Positions 22,956 through 31,404 of a DNA stretch of 39,490 nt are shown one piece after another. The stretch is taken from the NCBI GenBank assembly GCA_038239195.1, contig JBBSEZ010000028.1, positions 1 through 39,490 of the forward strand, written 5' to 3'. Position numbers and translations under genes: made by a program. The DNA comes from JBBSEZ01 sp038239195. GTDB lineage: Bacteria > Planctomycetota > Planctomycetia > Gemmatales > Gemmataceae. Each line of letters begins with the position of its first letter. Positions within the stretch are counted from its first letter, which is position 1. Below the pieces are notes generated by a model. It was not told the DNA's origin. It saw only the letters and a program-made list of their open reading frames with translations, and did not search any database.

Positions 22956-24659
22956 ATGAGCACCCTAGGCCCCGAGCCTCGACCCGACCCGATCGAAGTG
23001 CGGCCCATGAATCGGGCCGACTACCTCAACGTCCATTACGGCGTGCGCTCGTGGCTGTTGACCACCGACCACAAGCGCATCGCCGTGCTCTATCTGCTGT
23101 CGATCACGCTGATGTTCTTCGTCGGCGGGGCCTTCGCCGTGGTGTTGCGCCTGGAGCTGACCACGCCCAAGGGCGACCTGGTCAGCTCCGACACCTACAA
23201 CAAGCTCTTCACGATGCACGGCATCGTGATGCTGTTCTTCTTCCTGATCCCGTCGATCCCGGCGACGCTGGGCAACTTCCTCGTCCCGCTCATGATCGGC
23301 GCGAAGGACCTCGCGTTCCCGCGCCTGAACCTGGCGAGCTGGTACGTCTACCTGGCCGGCTCCGCCTTCACCCTCTGGGCCATGATCGCCGGCGGGGTCG
23401 ACACCGGCTGGACCTTCTATACGCCTTACAGCACGCGCTCCGCTCACACCCACGTCATGATGACGGCCATCGGGGTGTTGATTCTCGGCTTCTCGTCGAT
23501 CCTGACGGGGCTCAACTTCGTCGTCACCATCCACCGCATGCGCGCGCCGGGCCTGACGTGGTTCCGCCTGCCGCTGTTCCTGTGGTCGATGTACGCCACC
23601 AGCCTCGTCATGCTGCTCGGCACGCCGGTCATTACCATCACCTTGATCCTGGTCGCCATCGAGCGCGTCTGGGGCGTGGGGATCTTCGACCCGACGCTGG
23701 GCGGCGACCCGGTGCTGTTCCAGCACCTGTTCTGGTTCTACTCGCACCCGGCGGTCTACATCATGATCCTGCCGGCGATGGGCGTGGTCAGCGAGCTGGT
23801 GACGACCTTCTCGCGCAAGATGATCTTCGGCTACAAGATCGTCGCCCTGGCGAGCGTGGCCATCGCGGTCTTCGGCTTTTTGGTCTGGGGGCACCACATG
23901 TTCGTCTCCAGTCAGTCGCCGTACTCCGCCATGATCTTCTCGGCGCTGAGCTTCCTGGTGGCCATTCCGTCGGCCATCAAGGTCTTCAACTGGACGGCGA
24001 CGATCTGGGGCGGGTCGGTGTCGTGGCAGACGCCGATGCTCTACGCCTTCGGGTTCATAGGCCTGTTCACCATCGGCGGGCTGACGGGCCTGATGCTGGC
24101 CACGCTGGCCATCGACGTTCACGTGACGCACACCTACTTCATCGTGGCGCACTTCCACTACATCATGGTGGGCGGGGCGGTCATGGGCTACCTGGGCGGG
24201 CTGCATTACTGGTGGCCGAAGATGACCGGCCGCATGTACCCCGAGTTCTGGGCCAAGATCGCGGCGATGATCATTTTCATCGGCTTCAACCTGACGTTCT
24301 TCCCACAGTTCATTCTCGGCTACCTGGGCATGCCGCGCCGCTACCACGAGTATCAGCCGGAGTTCCAGGTGCTCAACGTGCTGTCGTCGGCGGGGGCGTC
24401 GATTTTAGGCCTCGGCTACCTGATCCCGTTCGTCTACCTGCTGTGGTCGCTGCGCTACGCCAAGGAGGCGGGGCGGAACCCGTGGGGCGCGACCGGCCTG
24501 GAGTGGACCACGCCCTCGCCCCCGCCGGCCCACAACTTCGACGTGACGCCCGTCGTGACCCTGCCGCCCTACGTGTACTCGCGCCACGAGCCCGAGGTGG
24601 TGGGCGTGAGCGGAAAGCCGCAGAAGAAGGAGGCGCCGGTGGAGGCCCACTCGACGTGA
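22956..24659 (+). CDS. coxA: Cytochrome c oxidase subunit I, A2-type (YS motif)
   Basis: A 567-residue heme-copper oxidase catalytic subunit with 12 predicted helices. Heme a ligands are H88 (FTMHGIVM) and H401, the heme a3 ligand is H399 (FIVAHFHYIMVGG), and the CuB ligands are H264, H313 and H314 (WGHHMF). Y268 in HPAVYI would form the His-Tyr crosslink. The D-channel Glu of A1 enzymes (HPEVY) is Ala266, and residues 262-263 are Tyr-Ser, the signature of A2-type enzymes such as that of Rhodothermus, which also pairs with ACIII. The N terminus has about 25 extra residues. The start is 68 bases after coxB with only weak ribosome-site similarity. Confidence 0.96.
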   Translation: MSTLGPEPRPDPIEVRPMNRADYLNVHYGVRSWLLTTDHKRIAVLYLLSITLMFFVGGAFAVVLRLELTTPKGDLVSSDTYNKLFTMHGIVMLFFFLIPSIPATLGNFLVPLMIGAKDLAFPRLNLASWYVYLAGSAFTLWAMIAGGVDTGWTFYTPYSTRSAHTHVMMTAIGVLILGFSSILTGLNFVVTIHRMRAPGLTWFRLPLFLWSMYATSLVMLLGTPVITITLILVAIERVWGVGIFDPTLGGDPVLFQHLFWFYSHPAVYIMILPAMGVVSELVTTFSRKMIFGYKIVALASVAIAVFGFLVWGHHMFVSSQSPYSAMIFSALSFLVAIPSAIKVFNWTATIWGGSVSWQTPMLYAFGFIGLFTIGGLTGLMLATLAIDVHVTHTYFIVAHFHYIMVGGAVMGYLGGLHYWWPKMTGRMYPEFWAKIAAMIIFIGFNLTFFPQFILGYLGMPRRYHEYQPEFQVLNVLSSAGASILGLGYLIPFVYLLWSLRYAKEAGRNPWGATGLEWTTPSPPPAHNFDVTPVVTLPPYVYSRHEPEVVGVSGKPQKKEAPVEAHST

Positions 24660-24666
24660 GGGGCGG

Positions 24667-24806
24667 TCCCCTCACCCCCCAACCCCCTCTCCCAAGGAAG
24701 GAGAGGGGGAGCCAGAGGGCGGGAGGAAGCGCTGTCTTTTCTCTCAACCGTTCACGTTTCCGCTCCCCCTCTCCCTCCTTGGGAGAGGGGGTTGGGGGGT
24801 GAGGGA
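24667..24806. repeat. Large palindromic repeat between coxA and coxC
   Basis: The left arm 24667-24712 (TCCCCTCACCCCCCAACCCC, CTCTCCCAAGGA...) pairs with the right arm 24762-24806, with one extra base and one mismatch over about 45 bases. The motif CTCACCCCCCAACCCCCTCTCCC is of a very widespread bacterial repeat type. It interrupts an otherwise tightly spaced operon and could attenuate or process the transcript. Confidence 0.88.
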
Positions 24807-24844
24807 AGACCGCTCCGATGTTGTCCACGACGTTCCCCAGCCCG

Positions 24845-24852
24845 AAGGGAGG
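24845..24852 (+). promoter_or_regulatory. Ribosome binding site AAGGGAGG deciding the TTG start of coxC
   Basis: AAGGGAGG lies six bases before TTG 24859. The earlier in-frame GTG at 24799 falls inside the palindrome's right arm and has no comparable site. Confidence 0.65.
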
Positions 24853-24858
24853 CCCCGG

Positions 24859-25575
24859 TTGTCGGCCACCGTCCCCGCGCACGAGCGCCCGCACGTGGCG
24901 CACCACTTCGAGAACCTCGAGCAGCAGCGCGACGCGCTGACGTTCGGCATGTGGGTGTTCCTGGGCTCGGAGGTGCTGTTCTTCGGCGGGCTCTTCGCCG
25001 CCTACGCGGTCGTGCGCTCCAGTGCTCCCGACGCCTTCGCGACCGCCAGCCGGCAGATCAGCGCGGTCATCGGTGCGGTCAACACCGCCGTCCTGCTCAC
25101 CAGCAGCTTGACGATGGCGCTGGCGGTCTATGCCGCCCACTCCGCTCGGAGACAGATGCTGATGCTCTGCCTGGCCCTGACGATGGTCCTGGGCGCCAGC
25201 TTCATCGGCATCAAGATGTGGGAGTGGCACCACGAATACGAGGAGAGACTGGTGCCGGGGAAGGAGTTCCTCGTGACCGCCGAGGGCACGCCCCGGTTGC
25301 TCGCGGGCAAGGACGGCGAGGAGCGCGCCGTGCCGCGCGACACGGCGCACGGCATGCAGATGTTCTTCCTGTTCTACTTCATCATCACCGGCCTGCACGC
25401 CCTGCACATGCTGATCGGGCTGGCGGTGCTCGGCACCCAGCTCGCGCTGGTGGCGCGGAGCTCGTTCGGCATCGTCGATTACACGCCGATCGAGCTGGCG
25501 GGGCTGTACTGGCACTTCGTGGACATCGTGTGGATCTTCGTGTTCCCGCTGTTGTACCTTCTGCGCCATTCGTGA
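24859..25575 (+). CDS. coxC: Cytochrome c oxidase subunit III
   Basis: From the TTG at 24859 the product has 238 residues. It starts SATVPAHERPHVAHHFENLE, and helix I reads FGMWVFLGSEVLFFGGLFAAY with the conserved Glu. NTAVLLTSSLTMALAV and FIGIKMWEWHHEY are further subunit III signatures. The family's C-terminal block FFLFYFIITGLHALHMLIGL and AGLYWHFVDIVWIFVFPLLYL are intact. A roughly 35-residue hydrophilic insert (VPGKEFLVTAEGTPRLLAGK onward) separates helices III and IV. The subunit stabilises CoxA and its proton uptake. It follows the palindrome, so its translation may depend on transcript structure. Confidence 0.94.
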   Translation: MSATVPAHERPHVAHHFENLEQQRDALTFGMWVFLGSEVLFFGGLFAAYAVVRSSAPDAFATASRQISAVIGAVNTAVLLTSSLTMALAVYAAHSARRQMLMLCLALTMVLGASFIGIKMWEWHHEYEERLVPGKEFLVTAEGTPRLLAGKDGEERAVPRDTAHGMQMFFLFYFIITGLHALHMLIGLAVLGTQLALVARSSFGIVDYTPIELAGLYWHFVDIVWIFVFPLLYLLRHS

Positions 25576-25584
25576 GGAGGCGTC

Positions 25585-25956
25585 ATGTCATCGCACCCCG
25601 CAGAGCACCCCGCAGAGCACCCCGCAGAGCACCCTGTGGGGCACCCCGCCGTCGCCCCGGTGACGTACGTCGTCGTGTTTGGGGCGCTGCTGCTGCTGAC
25701 GCTCGCCACGTTTTTGCTGTCGGGCGTGGAGCTGGGCGCGTGGGAGGTGCCCATCGCACTGGGCATCGCCGCCGTGAAGGCGACGTTAGTGGTGCTGTTC
25801 TTCATGCACCTGCTGCACAGCTCGCGGCTGACGTGGCTGGTGGTGGCGTGCGCCGTGCTGTTCCTGGGGATCATGCTGTCGTTTACGCTGGCAGACTACT
25901 GGACGCGCGGCTGGCTGCCGGAGAAGGGGGCCTCGAAGTCGGAGACGACGCCTTGA
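25585..25956 (+). CDS. coxD: Cytochrome c oxidase subunit IV (small, prokaryotic COX4-like)
   Basis: The 123-residue protein has three hydrophobic segments, including VTYVVVFGALLLLTLATFLL and the family motif AAVKATLVVLFFMHLLHSSR, where the Lys and Met-His are conserved. The N terminus carries HPAEHPAEHPAEHP, from three perfect copies of CACCCCGCAGAG at 25594-25629, a small tandem repeat that may vary in number between strains. GGAGG precedes the ATG. It is the last gene of the operon, nine bases after coxC, followed by a perfect 52-base palindrome. Confidence 0.9.
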   Translation: MSSHPAEHPAEHPAEHPVGHPAVAPVTYVVVFGALLLLTLATFLLSGVELGAWEVPIALGIAAVKATLVVLFFMHLLHSSRLTWLVVACAVLFLGIMLSFTLADYWTRGWLPEKGASKSETTP

Positions 25957-25973
25957 AGGAACAGCAAGGCGAG

Positions 25974-26062
25974 CGGGAGGAGTTGGTTTGCTGTAGGACG
26001 GCTCTCCCGAGCCGTCCGGACGGCTCGGGAGAGCCGTCCTACAAGCACGCCCTTTCCTGCCG
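25974..26062. repeat. Dispersed palindromic repeat, copy 2 (perfect 52-base palindrome)
   Basis: The arms 25992-26017 and 26018-26043 are perfectly complementary over 26 bases. The flanks GGAGTTGGTTTGC and TTTCCTGCCGG are shared with copy 1 at 2280-2369. It separates the convergent coxD and CBM9-like genes, where it could stop transcription from both sides. Confidence 0.9.
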
Positions 26063-26086
26063 GGCGCCCAAGCGAGGCGCTTGCCG

Positions 26087-27181
26087 CTACGGGGACCACA
26101 CCTTCGCGTCCGACCGGATGTGCCAGCGCTGCCTCTTGCGGTCCGGGGCGCGCATCGTGCCCTGCGCCTCGAACAGGCTGCTCGTCGTCTCCAGCGTCAC
26201 CCCGCGCAGCCCGCCCAGCCCCAACTCGCCCAGCGTGGGCGCCCAGCGGCGGTGCTTCTCGCGGTAGGCGCGCTGGGCGTAATAGACCCGATGCAGCCGG
26301 TGGCGCAGCGGGCCGGCCGGGTCGGGGCGGAACGCCACGGTCCCCGGCTTGCCGGTGGTGAACTGCAAATGGCCCCAGTGCTCGGGGCGGTGCATGTCGA
26401 TGACGCCCTGCGGCGACCAGACCCAGTTGTGCTCCTTGCGGTCCTTGATCTTGCGGTACTTCCCGCCGACCACCTCGTGGTCCCACTCGACGCGCGAGAA
26501 GTTGATGCGCCACTGCTCGCCGTCGCGCGGAGGGACGGGCCGGGCGGTCAGCTCCTTCAAGCCCCCCCACGGCCAGGCGATCTCCACCGACCAGCCGCGA
26601 TCCACGTCGCGCGGGTCGTTGAGCGTCCCGTCCACGTGGACCGCCGTGCGCAGCCCGGCGACCTCCCAGGCGTCGAGGGCCCGCCCGCCGTCCTTGTAGG
26701 GCATCGACAGCAGCAGGTCCCAGGTCGCGTTCAGCGCGTTCAGCTCCAGTTCGGCGTACAGGTGACTGTCGCCATCGGGATCGAGGAACACCTCGAAATC
26801 GTTGTCGTGGAAGATCACCGAGTCGTGCTTCGTCAGCGTCGCCCAGACGTGCGGCTCGTCCAGTTCGGCGCCGACGTAGAGACATTCGTCGTCCCACAAC
26901 ATCTTCATGCGCGTCCGGTGGCTCGGCGCGGGCTTGCGCGCCCCCTCGATGTCCACGAACGCCTCTGACCACGGCGCGGCCTTCCAAGCCGGGTCGTCGA
27001 GCTTGCCGTCGATCTTGATGGGCCTCGACGCCCGATGGCACACGTAGCCGCGCGGGGCGACGTAGTCCGGCCAGAGGGGCGCGAGGGCGGGGGGCGCGAC
27101 CGCCGTGGGGCCCGGCAGCAGCGACAGCGGCAGCAGGGCGACGGGCAGCAGCAAGAGGGCAAGGGGCGCGCGGGCGCGCAT
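26087..27181 (-). CDS. Secreted carbohydrate-binding (CBM9-like) domain protein
   Basis: The 364-residue protein has a signal peptide (LALLLLPVALLPLSLLPGPT) and then RPIKIDGKLDDPAWKAAPWS with FVDIEG, the opening of the CBM9-like beta-sandwich. MKMLWDDECLYVGAELDEPH, IFHDNDFEVFLDPDGDSH and YAELELNALNATWDLLL are further family landmarks. RGWSVEIAWPWGGLKEL and WRINFSRVEWDHE complete it. Such proteins bind sugars or polysaccharides outside the cell, and no catalytic domain is visible in the remaining residues, where HRPEHWGHLQF and HRVYYAQRAYREKHRRW occur. The ATG overlaps the stop of the AlkB-like gene by one base, implying one transcript. Confidence 0.82.
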   Translation of the reverse strand: MRARAPLALLLLPVALLPLSLLPGPTAVAPPALAPLWPDYVAPRGYVCHRASRPIKIDGKLDDPAWKAAPWSEAFVDIEGARKPAPSHRTRMKMLWDDECLYVGAELDEPHVWATLTKHDSVIFHDNDFEVFLDPDGDSHLYAELELNALNATWDLLLSMPYKDGGRALDAWEVAGLRTAVHVDGTLNDPRDVDRGWSVEIAWPWGGLKELTARPVPPRDGEQWRINFSRVEWDHEVVGGKYRKIKDRKEHNWVWSPQGVIDMHRPEHWGHLQFTTGKPGTVAFRPDPAGPLRHRLHRVYYAQRAYREKHRRWAPTLGELGLGGLRGVTLETTSSLFEAQGTMRAPDRKRQRWHIRSDAKVWSP

Positions 27182-27765
27182 CAAGGAGCTCCGGTCAGGA
27201 TGTTGCGAAACGTCAGGTTGATTCGCGGGCCCGTCGGGCCCTTGGCCTTGGGCACGGCGTGCTGCCAGTGGTGCTGGAGCGTGCCCCCCATGAGCAAAAG
27301 GCTCCCGTGCCCCAGGTCGAACGCGCGCTGCTCGCGCGTCTCGTTGTGGCGGAGCACGAACGTCCGCACTGCCCCCAGCGAGATGGACGGCACGATCGGG
27401 TTGGTGCCCAGTTCCGGCTCCGCGTCGGAGTGGAAGCCGATCGAATCTTGCCCGTCGCGGTAGTAGTTGAGGAGCAGGCTGTTGACGGGGGCGCCGGCAA
27501 CCTCCACCACCCGGCGGCGCACGTCGGCGAGCTCGGCCGTCCACGGCAGGGCCTGGTGCGTGACGCCGGAGTAGGTGTAGGTCAGGCCCGGATCGGCGTG
27601 CCAGGCCGTGAGGCGCGGAAAGGCGTTGCCCCAGTTCGTCTTTTCCTGCTTCCACGGGATCGCGTCGCGCAAGAGCGCGAACAGGGCGTCGGCCTCGTCG
27701 GGGGCCAGGAAGCGTTCGTCGTAGAGGACGGCCCCACCGCCGGCCAGGGAGATTTGCTCGCTCAC
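27181..27765 (-). CDS. AlkB-like Fe(II)/2-oxoglutarate dioxygenase
   Basis: The 194-residue protein has the iron ligands H112, D114 (GFHSDAEPELG) and H169 (LQHHWQHAVPK), and the 2-oxoglutarate arginine R181 in RINLTFR, with R187 nearby. NSLLLNYYRDGQDSIG and PIVPSISLGAVRTFVLRHN are typical of the AlkB family close to ALKBH2/3. These enzymes repair alkylated bases such as 1-methyladenine and 3-methylcytosine in DNA or RNA. The GTG at 27765 has GGAGG six bases upstream, an excellent site. It is the first gene of a two-gene unit with the CBM9-like gene. Confidence 0.92.
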   Translation of the reverse strand: MSEQISLAGGGAVLYDERFLAPDEADALFALLRDAIPWKQEKTNWGNAFPRLTAWHADPGLTYTYSGVTHQALPWTAELADVRRRVVEVAGAPVNSLLLNYYRDGQDSIGFHSDAEPELGTNPIVPSISLGAVRTFVLRHNETREQRAFDLGHGSLLLMGGTLQHHWQHAVPKAKGPTGPRINLTFRNILTGAP

Positions 27766-27779
27766 GGGTCACCTCCAGT

Positions 27780-27814
27780 CCCTTCGTTCTTCATGATAGA
27801 TGAAGAACGAGGGG
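27780..27814. promoter_or_regulatory. Inverted repeat between divergent alkB-like and methyltransferase genes
   Basis: CCCTTCGTTCTTCAT (27780-27794) and ATGAAGAACGAGGGG (27800-27814) pair over 15 bases with one G-T mismatch and a five-base loop. Lying 15 bases before the alkB-like start and about 100 bases before the methyltransferase, it could be an operator or a structured leader. Confidence 0.5.
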
Positions 27815-27916
27815 GACGTTTACGCCATTTCCTCGGCGAGCCGTTGACCGCGCCGCGTCGCGGGCGGATGATGGGATGGTCTGCCCGCGCTCGCCCGCGC
27901 CGAGAGGACCGCCGAG

Positions 27917-28678
27917 ATGAAACTGCTGCGTTGCTGCGCCCTGGTGCTGGTGGGCCTGGGCCTGTCGGCCCCGTCGTGGGCCGAGTCGCCGGCGAAGAAG
28001 GACGTTCCGCCCGCCAAGAAGGGCGCGCCGCGCTACGAGACGCGCGTCGAGCACGACCCCGACGGCATCGGCAAGTTCTACATGGGCCGCGAGATCGCCC
28101 AGGTGATGGGCCACCAGGCGGCGGAGTGGCTGGAAAGGCCCGAGCGCGAGAAGGAAGAGCGCTCCGACAAGCTGCGCAAGGCGCTCGCCCTCAAGCCGGG
28201 GATGGTCCTCGCCGACGTGGGCGCCGGCAGCGGCTACCACGCCTTCCCGATGGCCAAGCAGGTCGGGCCCAAGGGCAAGGTCTACGCCGTGGACATCCAG
28301 AAGGAGATGCTCGACCTCATCCGCCAGCGCATGCAGCGCGAGAAGGTGGCCAACGTCGAGCCGGTCCTCGGCACCGAGAGCGACCCGAAGTTGCCGGCCA
28401 ACAGCATTGACCTCATTCTGATGGTGGACGTCTACCACGAGTTTTCGCATCCGTACGAGATGGTGGAGGCGATGGTGAAGTCGCTCAAGGTGGGCGGCAA
28501 GCTGGTGTTCGTGGAGTATCGGCTCGAAGACCCCAAGGTGCCGATCAAGCTCGTTCACAAGATGACGCAGAAGCAGGTGATCCGCGAGATGAGGCCCCAC
28601 CCGCTGGTACACGTCAAGACGATCGGCACACTGCCGTGGCAGCACGTGATCGTGTTCGAGAAGAAGGCGGCGAAGTGA
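27917..28678 (+). CDS. Exported class I SAM-dependent methyltransferase
   Basis: The 253-residue protein begins with a signal peptide (KLLRCCALVLVGLGLSAPSWA, cleavage near residue 22), then a lysine/proline linker. The methyltransferase core starts with motif I at residues 98-107 (LADVGAGSGY), preceded by the helix RKALALKPGM. VYAVDIQKEML supplies the acidic residue that binds the SAM ribose, and SIDLILMVDVYHEFSHP is motif IV-like. LVFVEYRLEDPKVPIK follows. This architecture (secreted Rossmann methyltransferase) recurs in planctomycetes and proteobacteria, but the substrate is unknown, and SAM is not usually expected outside the cytoplasm. GAGAGGACC precedes the ATG. Confidence 0.83.
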   Translation: MKLLRCCALVLVGLGLSAPSWAESPAKKDVPPAKKGAPRYETRVEHDPDGIGKFYMGREIAQVMGHQAAEWLERPEREKEERSDKLRKALALKPGMVLADVGAGSGYHAFPMAKQVGPKGKVYAVDIQKEMLDLIRQRMQREKVANVEPVLGTESDPKLPANSIDLILMVDVYHEFSHPYEMVEAMVKSLKVGGKLVFVEYRLEDPKVPIKLVHKMTQKQVIREMRPHPLVHVKTIGTLPWQHVIVFEKKAAK

Positions 28679-28768
28679 AGGGGCCCCGCCCCTCTCTTGC
28701 GGCGCCCCCCCGGGGAGGCTACAGTGTAGCTCTGGCTGTCCCCCGACCGCCGAAGTGAGGGCCCTGGC

Positions 28769-30400
28769 GTGACGCTCCACGACGTCGATCCGATCTGCGT
28801 GGTGATCGGCCGAACCCGGCACAAGATGGTCCAGATGGAGATCAAGGAGGCGGCCAAGCACGGCGCCCACTTGCTGGAGGTTCGCCTCGATTACCTCAAG
28901 AAAGCGCCCGACTTCAAGCGACTCCTCGACGACAAGCCCTGCCCGCTGATCGCCACCGTGCGCCGGCCCGTCGATGGCGGAAAGTGGGACGGTGGGGAAG
29001 ACGCGCGCCTCACTCTGCTGCGCCAGGCCATCGTCGCCGGGTTCGACTGGGTCGATCTCGAAACCGACGTGGCCGACGCCGTCCGGCGCTTCAAGGACGT
29101 CCGGCGCATCGTCAGTTACCACAACTTCCGCGAGGTGCCCGCCGATCTCAAGAAGATCCACCAGCGGATGTGCGCCCAGGACGCCGACGTCGTCAAGATC
29201 GCCGTCCGCGCCCAGCACGCCACCGACACGCTGCGCGTGCTCGAGCTGCTCGACCGGCCCGCCCGGCCAACGGTGGCGTTCTGCATGGGCGACGTCGGCT
29301 TCCCCAGTCGCATCCTGGCGCGGAAGTTCGGCGCGCCGTTCGTCTACGCCGCGTTCAACCGCGAGCGCAACATCGCCCCGGGCATGCCGTCGTTCGGAGA
29401 GGTCAAGCAGGTCTACCACGCTCACCTGATCGACGCCGACACGAAGGTCTACGGCGTGATTGGCGACCCGATCGCGCACAGCCTCAGCCCCCTGATCCAC
29501 AACCTGGCGCTGCGCAAGCTCGGCATCAACGCGGTCTACCTCCCCTTCCGCGTCCCGCGCGCCGAACTGGCCGATTTCCTGCGCGCTTTCGATCGCCTCC
29601 CCGTCCACGGCTACAGCGTGACCATCCCGCACAAGGAGGCCGTGGCCGAACTGGCCGCCCACCAGGACGAGACCGTGAAGCGGACGCACGCGGCCAACAC
29701 CCTGGTGCGCGGCAGCGACGGGCTGAGCGCCTCCAACAGCGATTACCAGGGCGCCCTCGATGCGCTCAACGCGGCGCTGCCGGCCTTCGCCGCCGACACC
29801 ATGCGCGAGATGGCACCGCGGCTGACCGAGCCCCTCAACACGGGCGTCACGGCCACCCCGCCGACCGCCCCGGAGTGGGTCAAGACGATGGTCAGCATCC
29901 CGACCACCACCCCGCTCCATTCGCGCGTGGTGCTGGTGCTCGGCGCCGGCGGGGTCGCGCGCGCCGTGGCCCACGCCCTCCAGCGCGAAGGCGCGCTGGT
30001 CACCATTGCCAACCGCACCGCCGAGCGGGCCCAGGCCCTCGCCCACGAGGTCGGCTGCCGGCACGTCGAATGGACCGCCCGGCACAGCGTTCTGTGCGAC
30101 GTCGTCGTCAACTGCACGTCGGTCGGCATGCACCCCCACGTCGATGAGGCGCCGTTGCACCCCAGCTTCCTCAAGCCGGGGCTCATCGTCTTCGACACCG
30201 TCTACGTGCCGGAGCAGACGCTCCTCGTCAAGGAGGCGCGCGATCGCGGCTGTCACGTCGTCACCGGCGTCGAGTTGTTCGTGCGCCAGGCGGCCATCCA
30301 GTTCCGCCTGTTCACCGGCCATCACGCCCCGCTCGAGCTCATCCGCAAGGTCGTCAAGCGGGCCCTCTCGCCGGTGGCGCGGAAGGAAGAGGATGAGTGA
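28769..30400 (+). CDS. aroDE: Fused 3-dehydroquinate dehydratase (type I) and shikimate dehydrogenase
   Basis: The 543-residue protein performs steps three and four of the shikimate pathway. Residues 1-220 are the type I dehydratase: EVRLD (37-41), the catalytic H118 in VSYHNF and the Schiff-base K143 in VVKIAV. From residue 227 it is AroE: GDPIAHSLSPLIHN, SVTIPHKEA with catalytic K289, SNSDYQGAL (the common NTD is NSD, D325), and the NADP-binding VLGAGGVARAV at about 390-400. Between them, residues about 332-384 form an extra segment rich in Pro and Thr, absent from ordinary AroE. The GTG start has only a weak ribosome site. A palindrome GCTACAGTGTAGC at 28718-28730 lies upstream. Confidence 0.93.
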   Translation: MTLHDVDPICVVIGRTRHKMVQMEIKEAAKHGAHLLEVRLDYLKKAPDFKRLLDDKPCPLIATVRRPVDGGKWDGGEDARLTLLRQAIVAGFDWVDLETDVADAVRRFKDVRRIVSYHNFREVPADLKKIHQRMCAQDADVVKIAVRAQHATDTLRVLELLDRPARPTVAFCMGDVGFPSRILARKFGAPFVYAAFNRERNIAPGMPSFGEVKQVYHAHLIDADTKVYGVIGDPIAHSLSPLIHNLALRKLGINAVYLPFRVPRAELADFLRAFDRLPVHGYSVTIPHKEAVAELAAHQDETVKRTHAANTLVRGSDGLSASNSDYQGALDALNAALPAFAADTMREMAPRLTEPLNTGVTATPPTAPEWVKTMVSIPTTTPLHSRVVLVLGAGGVARAVAHALQREGALVTIANRTAERAQALAHEVGCRHVEWTARHSVLCDVVVNCTSVGMHPHVDEAPLHPSFLKPGLIVFDTVYVPEQTLLVKEARDRGCHVVTGVELFVRQAAIQFRLFTGHHAPLELIRKVVKRALSPVARKEEDE

Positions 30401-30403
30401 GAT

Positions 30404-30457
30404 CGCGAAAAAAGCAAGAGGGAGGGGGGAAATGCGCCCCCTCTTGCTTTTTTCGCG
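30404..30457. terminator. Bidirectional rho-independent terminator
   Basis: CGCGAAAAAAGCAAGAGGG (30404-30422) pairs perfectly with CCCTCTTGCTTTTTTCGCG (30439-30457), a 19-base stem with a 16-base loop. The stem carries an A run on one arm and a T run on the other, so it can act in both directions between convergent aroDE and the HDAC-like gene. Confidence 0.85.
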
Positions 30458-30465
30458 CCCCCGCG

Positions 30466-31400
<935 letters not shown>

Positions 31401-31404
<4 letters not shown>

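Noticed and set aside
24799..24858. GTG 24799 as the start of coxC
   Set aside because: It lies within the arm of a dispersed palindrome and lacks a ribosome site, while TTG 24859 has AAGGGAGG six bases upstream.
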